A DNA stretch of 64,000 nt, from the NCBI RefSeq assembly GCF_009870125.1, contig NC_046683.1:49491869-49555868 (forward strand). Direction: 5' to 3'. Numbering within the stretch: position 1 is the first letter of the stretch; each line of letters begins with the position of its first letter. A model generated the notes under the pieces. It was not told the origin of the DNA. It saw nothing but the letters and a program-made list of their open reading frames with translations, and did not search any database. Origin of the DNA: Drosophila pseudoobscura (lineage: Eukaryota > Arthropoda > Insecta > Diptera > Drosophilidae). This document shows positions 55,598-64,000 of the stretch, piece after piece. A program made the translations under genes and the position numbers.

Positions 55598-57402
55598 CAC
55601 ATCAATGGTTGGGGAATCCACGCTCTCAAGCACTTTCAATTATCTCCCATCACTGCGGTCAATCATCTGGGCAAAGATACTTGAGTTAGCCATTTAAAAT
55701 CAATTAACACAACAATTTGGGTGAACACACCCCTAACACGAGAGGCGGTAATTATGCTAGAACGCTTATCAAGTGACGGCACACACCGCACACACATTTG
55801 CATCTGCATGTGGCCCGTAGAAAAAACTTGTAGATTGCAATCTCTAGACGAAAGTGTAGCTATTGCTTAGGGCTTGGATGATAATGGAGCTATAATTATG
55901 TGTCAATTATAAATGTATTAATCAAGTGTGGAACTATGCAAAGGAACCACTAACCATCCAAAGAAGGCATGAGAGTGGGGAACGGGAATGGGAATAGGAG
56001 TACCAGTGAGACATTGGACATTGGACACTCATGAAGAGGCATTCCCCTAAATCCTGAGATTCACTTTAAGCGAGGTTTCGAGGTTTATCTGCTTGAAATC
56101 ACTCAACATCTACCGAATTAATTGACGATCCTGCCACTTTGTCTTCCTTGTCTGCATATCAAGTGGCTGTCGCAGCAGATTCAGCGCTTTCGAATGCCAG
56201 GCATGGCTTCCCAGATGCTTCTGCCCAGATAACTAGTCGGAGTCAAAGTCGGAGAGGCCATGGCCATCCCAACCAGGTGGGCTCCCAATCGATGCCAAAT
56301 CAGGAAGCCAACGCGCCAAGACAACAACGGAAATCACTCGAGAGACTCGCCAGAGGAGACTCGATCATTATGCAAGGCCTGCCCAGAAGAATCCCACTCC
56401 GGTCCGGTCTTCTTGCACTTGGTGTTGTTGGTGTCTTCTCTCACTGGATACGTAATCGCGGACAGAGCCGGGTCTGCTGTAGACCGTTTTAATTGCTGCA
56501 AATTAAACTATCATTAAAATATGTAGAAAATCTGAGTAAAGCTCTGCCCCAGCCCCTTCTCATGCGAGCACCGAGTACGAGTACGAGTACGAGTAGCAAT
56601 ATCAATTTCATATTACACATTACATCACAGCCCAGTGAGCTCGACATGGAAAAGAGAGGGAGAGAGAGAAAAACTATATAGGAAAATGGAAAAATTGCAA
56701 ATTGATTAAAAGCCATTAACATGTTCTTTATCACTCAACACACATGGCCGACTGGGCTGACTGGGAGAGGCTGATGCAAGCAGGCAGGATGGGATGATGG
56801 TGACAGAAGGGTACTGGTGCTGATGCTCCCGCTCCTCTGGTGGAGTGGTGCCCCGAGTGGGATTGGGTGTAGGCTGAAGTTGCTGTCCAGCACATGGCTA
56901 AATGGCAGCTATGGGCCGAAGGAGGAGTCGTTCAGTGGGGTGCTCAAATTTTATGGGCATGCATTGATGGATGGTTTCAATGAGCAGGATGTTGACATTC
57001 AAAAAGGGGGATTCATAAGGAGAGTTCTGTATGTGTGTGTGTATATTTATATATGATCAGGGATTTGCCTGCGGGGCCAGCTGCTTCCAGCTCTCTTCTT
57101 GGAATTTATCTAACCCAATTTCATCGATAGCCAAGCGCTATTCCTCTTCCGGTAAACTTTACCAAACTATAGCAAACTTTCCTGCTCCCACCAAGGATTG
57201 GCCCCACTTCCCCACAACAGCCACTATTCCACCTCTTCTCTATTATGCGATTCATCAATTTTATTGTTTCCCCTTTCTCCGATTCGCACCGTATGCGTAT
57301 TGTTGTTTTTTGTGCCATAAAACTATTGCAATTCCAATTTAGCAATTTCCATTTGGAACCGCAACTAATTTCAACTTTATTATTTGAATTCGAATCGGGC
57401 AA

Positions 57403-57466
57403 TGGCCAGTGGCCAGTGACCAGTGGCCAGTGGCCAGTGGCCATAGACTAGTGGCCAGTGACCAGG
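57403..57466. repeat. Degenerate TGGCCAG(T) tandem repeat
   Basis: Seven or more 7-10 bp units containing the palindromic TGGCCA core. Intergenic, no evident function. Confidence 0.9.
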
Positions 57467-58712
57467 AGAAGGAGTCAAAGGCGATAAATCACTCATACGG
57501 CAAGTGTGGCGCAGGCCAAAGGAGAAAACTGATTGGACCTGGGTTTAGCGAAGGGGAAATGTCTCCAAGTGATGTAGAAATGTTCATGGTTCGTTGCTTG
57601 TGAGAGGGTTTGGGTCCTGTCTTTCTCTTTCTCTCTCTCTCTCTCACTCTCACTCTCTCGCTGCCATTTGGCCAATTTCCCGCTTATTTACGCAGTTGAC
57701 ATGTGCAACACGTGCGCTGACAAATCATCGAGGGAGTGGAGTATTGTGTGGAGGGGTGATGGCATTAACCCCTTGCCGGTAAGACAATTTAACACCTGAG
57801 CGAGAGCCAAGCTGAAATAATTTATTGACACATTTTGCCTGCCACACACTTGGCCACTCTGCTTTGATTTCCACGAGCCACACTGCCACACGGCCACCTC
57901 ACCTCCCCCCCACTTCCACCCCCCCAACAATTTCATGCCCAAGCGAGCAGAAGAGCCCGCTCGGCTGGGGCTGAGACTGGGGCTGCTGCAGCGACAGGGG
58001 GTCAATAACCGACAGATATTCCAATTTTCCCCTGGCTAAAGGGAAACTCTACTACGAGTACTCGTATCTCGTATCTCACATCTTTCCTGATTTTATTCTG
58101 CTTTTCGTTTTTTGCCTGCCTTAACACTTGACTGGGCTTAAATGGTGGTGCTGCTTTTGTCGCTTGTATTACACTCACTTAGGGCCAATTATGGTTAATG
58201 TCTCAATTAAGCGGCAGTTATGAAAATTATTGACTCGCGCACATCCCAACCTGAGCCTCAACCGAGGCCTGGCCTCGGTAGTTTCCACCTTTTTTCAGTT
58301 GAAGCTTTTCATTGCTTTTGTTGCACCTATTTTCTGTGGCAATTGCAGCTAATGGGGTAAGTGCAAGTCTCCCAGCTTCACCTGATTAGACGATGTTGCC
58401 TCTGGGTGCTGTCGTGCTGTTACAGTTGACGGTCACTGGCTGCTTCATGGACTTCATGGACTTCATGGACTTTGGGCCTTGGCTCTTGGGCCTTAGCTGA
58501 GGTTGAATGCACCCAAGTCGCGTTAAGAGAGATTGAACGAAAGACAGAAGCCTTGGTGGTTCTGTCGGGCTAATGCCAGGCTTGCATGCCTTCCATATAA
58601 TGGAAATTTAATGTCCTTGTACAAGGTTGGCCTTCAAGTCTACCCAAATGATCCTGCCATAGACACTGACCTCTTGAAATAATATAAAATATATATTTAT
58701 GGGAAAATTAAA

Positions 58713-58900
58713 TTATACTCGAAGAGTTTAGGGAGTTTAGTTTTCGGTCTAATACGCAGAAGGGAGCGTTTCCGATCACATAAAGTATATATTGTATATT
58801 TATGATCAACATCCATGGCCGAGTCAATGGATCCCAGAGATCCTATACGAACTAGAGAAACCAAATTTTATATCTAGACTCCTGTGATGTCACACTGTTA
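58713..58900 (+). mobile_element. Old INE-1-like Helitron fragment
   Basis: The order TATACTCG, then GAAGGGAGCGTTTCCGATC, CATAAAGTATATAT, ATGATCAACATCCATGGCCG and AGTCAATGG follows the INE-1 family 5' region. It is diverged, lacks the second half, and is in the opposite orientation to the two young copies. Confidence 0.65.
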
Positions 58901-61900
58901 CAAGTGTATTTCAAACTTTCCAAATTGCAATTTCCAAAATTTATTTGGCGGCATAATAGAAAAGCCGCGGCCCTTGCCGCGTCTGACAACGTACCCGCTG
59001 GTTCTACGATATCCCTTTAAATATTTCCCTTTCACCTTGTCAAACAATTTAGATTATAAGCAATAAATTCGATATATAATATATGCTCATGAATCTCTTC
59101 CACTTACCCAAAACAATTTTCTACTCTTTTTGAATAGTTCAATCTATCCATATCGTTCCGTTCGCACCCCACTGCTCCCCAGACAGAAACAACTTTATTT
59201 AGCTGGCAGTCGGTTCGTGTTGGTTCATTGTACAGATGTTCTTTTCGGATACTCACGAGATCCAGCTGGTAACTTTCGTAAAGAAATCCACATAAGTTGT
59301 ACAATTTACAGGTTTTTTTTTTTGCCCCATCATGAGGTGTATGTGTATCCGTATCCTCTCTCCCCATTGAGTGTTGCTACGTGGCTACCAATCTGTAACC
59401 CCTCACTCCAGCTCTCTCGGTGATCTATTCAAATTTCATAACATGTGTCAAAGTCAAAGCGAGAGGCAGTTAAATGGTAATGGTTCAAGTCCCCGTCCCC
59501 TCCTCTGCAGAGGTAATAAGATATGCTCAGCGAGCTCCTCTCCCGGACTCTCTCTGCTGCTCTCCAACTCTCTGATTAAGATTGGGATGCCTGCAGTGCA
59601 GGCCACAGCTACCGTTGGGGCCGCGCTGCTCCTATAGCGGGGCTGTGGCAGCGGCTGTGGAGTCTGGTTCGTATTCTTTTTCTTTCACTGAAAAAATTTG
59701 CCTTAAATTTAATTTTTTTTATTCGTTTTTCGGTTAGCTCATTCATGCTGCCAGGCTGTCTCAAAGCTCCGTTATAGCCAAGCTCTGTCCAGAAACCAGT
59801 TGGCCCATTCTCCGTACCAGAGTGTCCAACTCTCCCAGTTGGCAGCTTAAGGTGAGTCGGCATAGTCATAGTCCCAGTCATAGTCGGGGGGATTACTTAA
59901 TTATGAAGTAACTTGGAACATCTGAGGGAAGCGAAGGGGTGGGGAGCGGAGTTGTAAGCGACACTAGAAACGAGAAGGAAGGCTCCTTCTGCTTGAACTT
60001 CCTCTTTATCCTCGTGTTGCCAGTTAAACTTTATCATTTGCAATTTTTGCAGGCTCCTTCTTTCATTTTTTGTTGGGGTGCTAGCGGGGGAGTGTGGATG
60101 CTGGGCATAGTTTTTATAATTTTTAAGGGTGAGAAAAGAAATCTCCGCTTTTAGAAAAAGGAACATATTTTGAGTATCTTGTATACGTATTTATTCGATT
60201 AGGATCTGGATAAATAAGTATCTTTTTAGGGTCCCCACCATCTATCGACTTCTGGATAAATATTAAAATTACTAGGAGGCCAACCCCCGGCTCACTCGCC
60301 TCGCTTATTTGTGCTGATATGAGTGAGCTACGTTATTATGCATATAATTAAAAAAAATGTTTTTAAGAGCATTCGAAATGCACCCTTTCGAATTACTTGC
60401 CCTTCCCTCTGCATGGTATTTTTTGTGTCTGCATTTGTTTTAAGCTTATCAGCTAGTACAAGACTGAAGCACCAAAAAATTGCTGTAAGCTTCGCAAAAA
60501 ATATGACATTGACAGACACTTAAAGCTGCTTAGTGGCGCTTTCAGATAGCTGGCAAAAAAGTTGGTCCTTTGCATAATTTTTCGCCAGCCTCGCGCTGCT
60601 CGTCCCCGCTTCCGTGGCCATCTATCTATGTCTCTGGTGCGGAATTTTTAACTTTTCCTTTGTGGATTATTTGCATAGAATGCTTAAAGCCTCGCGTAAG
60701 CTGCTCCTCAGCTGCTGACAGTGGCAGGGACTTCCATTTTGCTTTAATTAGATAATTTGCCAGGGTCCACACCTGGGGGCCCCCCACCAAACCCACGCCC
60801 CACCCAGCCCGCATTTGCATTGCTAAGCACTCGCAAACATTTCATTATGCAGCTTAGCGAAATATCCAATGCAGCCCAAGGACAAAATGAATGAAAAACT
60901 GCTACCCCTGGCATAAAAATGAGAAAGCAAGAGTCAACGAAAAGGATAGGGAGAGAAGGCATAAAGCATAAAGCAGGACCCACTTGAAGGAACTGTAGTT
61001 GGGCTATGATTTGTGTACGATTCAAGACCCAAGAAGTTGACAAAATGCTGCTTTAAATATATGTCAAGAGTAACAATTCAAAGAACGTGAAAATCACAAA
61101 TTAAATCCAAAAAAAGAAAGTCCCAAAGGGAAAGGTGTCTTTATAGCATTAAATTATTAAATCCAGCACGAAAATATATCTTAATAAATCTATATGCAAT
61201 GTCTTCCATCAACCTATTTAGGCATTCACTTTTTGCTTACTATTTTCAATGTCCCCATCTCAAAGGTTCCCTTCAGCCCAATTCCATTAACGTTTTCATT
61301 TGTTTTTATTCCCCCATCCTCTTAAGATGCTTACATTGAGAAATTATAACGCAAAGTATTTTCAATTTAGAAAATAAGCAGAAAATGACATGCCTTGCAT
61401 TTCTGCTGCGCATTTTCTACTGCTCCTTTGCCGCTTAACTGCTTTTTCCCCAGTGACCATTTGATTTTGCCTCTCTTCTATTACGCGCCATTTTTTGCGC
61501 CACTTGCTCCGCTGCAGTCTGACTGTCTTTCTAGATCTTTTGCTGTGCTTTCAGCATTCTGTGGCACTGTGGCACTGTGCTCTGTGCTCTCTGCATTGTG
61601 TTCTGTATTTTTTTATTTAAGTTGGCCTTAAAACAATTTTATGACACCATAAGTACAAAACAAATAAATTCCCTGGTCACTGCCACGGACCGCACGCTTT
61701 TTCCTCTAATGCGCACTGCATTCATCATGCGACCCGTTGGCCCGTTGCAGCCCTGCCCTGCCTTGCCCACTCGGCGCGCTCCTTGGTCTTGGTTGGCCGT
61801 GGGGAGCCACTGAAACAAAAGAAAGAATATGATAAATAAATGCAACCCGAACTGGGGCGAAAAGGAAGAACATTCGCTACAATGCGAAGGATTCAAGGCA

Positions 61901-64000
61901 GCATGCAGCATGCAACAGCAACAGCTGCCCCCGCTGTTATCTCTATCACTCCTGCTACCAGTAAAAGAACAACAACAAATTTGAACAAAGAAGAAAACGA
62001 TGCTGAAGATGGGATGCCCTAACAGGGAATCGTTTCAAGGAAGGCTTTTTTACCCAAAGAAAATGAATTAATATGAGAGATAGGAATAAAATGCTGATTC
62101 CCAGTATTTGGTGGAACATCAATTACCGGCCATAGTTTGGACTATACATCACTGATCTCACTCGCTTCTGCATAAGTTTCAAATTGTAGAAACTACCAAC
62201 TTATCGCTAGAAAAACCTTGATAGGTTCCAAAGTGAACTTCATGAACCTCCCGTTGATGCCGTAACAAACCGATCCGTATTACCCTAAGCCCGGGACTCG
62301 AGGGCAGGAAAAAAGCGCAGCTCGGGACTTCATAGCGCCCCAGCGGTGGCAAATAAGTGTGTGCGCTTTTGGGTTGATTTATACGGTCTGCCCCGAACCC
62401 GGACCACTGAGTACACAACACACACAGCCCGAACGTACCGAGGGATATACTCGTACACATATCGCCCTGCATCTGTAGCGTGCACTCGCTCAGTTCCAGA
62501 TTTTGGTCGCTGTTCTGCGGTGGCTTCATCCTCAACCCCATCCCCATGCCCATCCCCATCCCCATTCCTGCGGATGGACGGACAATGGGTGGGAAAAACT
62601 TTTATTATTACAACGCTCTGCGAAAATGCGTCCAACGATTTCAGTCTCCTCTCCTCTCCCACTGTTGGGGCTTCTTCTTCTGTTTTCATTTTCGTTTTCC
62701 TTTTTGGTTTTTAATAAAACACGCAGCAATAAAATTCCAGCTGTGTTTACGTGATTGGAAAACGATTTTCCATAGCGGCGAGCATGAAAAATTGTTTGGC
62801 TTCAGCTACCAAAAAAAAACAAAAAAAAAAAACAACACAACCAAAATCAAGCACAGAGCTCTCCAAAAAGGGAAGAATTCTGTTTTATTTTCTTTGCAAA
62901 ATGGTGTGAAAAATGCAGCAGAAATGTATAAAACGTTTTCAAATTTTTTTATTGCGCAGATTAAAAAGATATTTCGGCTGTCTGGTCGGACGGGGAGGTA
63001 GTAATTGTCAGCAAGGTCGGACCCGGGCACAGCCCAGCCCAGCCTTCCTCCCCCTATCCCGCCGATCCATGCATTCTTAATGACCTTGTAAATTTTATGA
63101 GCACGCCGAGAGGGGAGTCAATAAATTTTCATTACCTTAATTCATGTTTTATGCACGCCGAAGTTGAAGTCGCAGTCGCAGTCGAAGTAGCTTTGAGCTG
63201 CCCTCAATCTACAGTTTTCCCCTACACTCATATTATATATACAATATATATATATATATATTTGCTGTGCTGGTCAGTCTGGCTGGCTCTCGACATGGAG
63301 CTGCTGCCGCTTCACATGTTAAATCCCAGAATTTATGATGCTGTGGTCAATTTGGAACATATGGCTGCCGTTTCTATGGGTTCTCTCCGTCCCACCCTCC
63401 TTCCGGGCTCCTTTTCTTCTAGCTGGTTGCCGTAAATTGGTTTTCTCAGAAAAAAAGGGTTCCCTTTTGGGGGGTCTCGGCTTTGGGGTTATATTTGAGG
63501 GATTTTTATGGATAAACTTGCTGATGAGTGGCGGGTGTGTGGCTAAAACAACAGCTGGGTGCCAAAATATTGAAATCAAATCAAATTTACAATCTCTAAT
63601 AAACACTACCAGACCAACAGCAGAAATTCGAATTTACTGAATTTTCGTAAGGGCTTTAACAGTAGTAGGCGGCAGTGTGGGATTTTTTCACCCTGTTAAA
63701 AGGCAACAGCATACATTTTAAGTTGATAACAAAAGTATATTAAAAATTCTATTATCTAAAAATGTACCTCGTGCATCATATGTCAGCTTTCGAACAATAT
63801 TTATGACACCACAGCGAGGATTCAGTACTGGGAGAGGGTTAAGCCTAAGAGCGCAGCGCTCCTTTCTCCAGTGTATGTGTGTGTGTGTGTGAGTGTGTGT
63901 GTGTGCCATTTATCATGTTTAATGCCTTTGAGTGATTATGGGGAGGCTACTCGTACCTGGCAATGCTCCACTAATATTTTAGCATCAGCCCCAAGCTGTG

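Larger units (their letters stand above)
55598..64000. other. Intergenic region, second part, no gene recognised
   Basis: No supported gene. It contains TACGAG units at about 56577-56596, GGCCAGT units at 57403-57466, ACTTCATGG units at about 58446-58472, CCATCCC units near 62535-62570, a TA-rich tract near 63235-63262 and a GT tract near 63871-63905. An old INE-1-like fragment is listed separately. Confidence 0.5.

Noticed and set aside
56139..56492. 117-codon plus-strand frame in the 3' intergenic region
   Set aside because: It is Ser/Arg/Gln-rich without recognisable domain, codon bias or flanking gene signals; a chance frame is more likely.

Overview
The window is eukaryotic and reads as a Drosophila genome segment. 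Introns are short with GT..AG ends, coding exons are rich in CAG/CAA and AAC runs, there are many GA and CA microsatellites, and a DINE-1/INE-1-type Helitron is present. The main gene is nuclear fallout (nuf), which lies in 70D on chromosome arm 3L of D. melanogaster (Muller element D). The Helitron copies look like the kind found in the obscura group (D. pseudoobscura and relatives). That species placement is an inference and was not tested by any search.

Layout. 1-4.86 kb is non-coding, either upstream sequence or an intron of nuf. nuf occupies about 4.9-38 kb on the + strand. An upstream set of exons (4864-5015, 5090-5399, 5460-5528, two small exons at 6461-6505 and 17313-17351, and 18091-18205) and a separate downstream first coding exon (31119-31880) both splice in frame to a shared 3' block (35309-36930). 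The shared block encodes a long coiled coil and a C-terminal Rab11-binding (FIP-RBD) segment. A third, tiny possible first exon sits at 35171-35233. The big introns hold a 1.7 kb imperfect inverted duplication (about 8.24-9.99 kb), a Helitron copy (12.39-13.51 kb), and an intronless cyclophilin gene (23140-23634). That gene is followed directly by an 860 bp AC-only minisatellite.

Downstream of nuf, 38.5-43.5 kb holds three small secreted-protein genes, two on + and one on -. Each has a signal peptide split by an intron after 7-9 codons, and each ends in the same eight-cysteine Kazal-like module. Their N-terminal regions are quite different: a GIPNP pentapeptide repeat in the first, almost nothing in the second, and a Q/E/K-rich linker in the third. 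The second gene has a truncated tandem copy of its own 3' end.

From 43.5 kb to the end (20 kb) I find no convincing gene, only simple repeats, a second Helitron copy (54.45-55.60 kb) about 98% identical to the first by eye, and an older fragment of the same superfamily near 58.7 kb.

How the parts relate: Nuf protein works with Rab11 at recycling endosomes. The nested cyclophilin is an independent housekeeping-type prolyl isomerase. The Kazal-like trio is an unrelated, fast-changing secreted family that shares only location with nuf.
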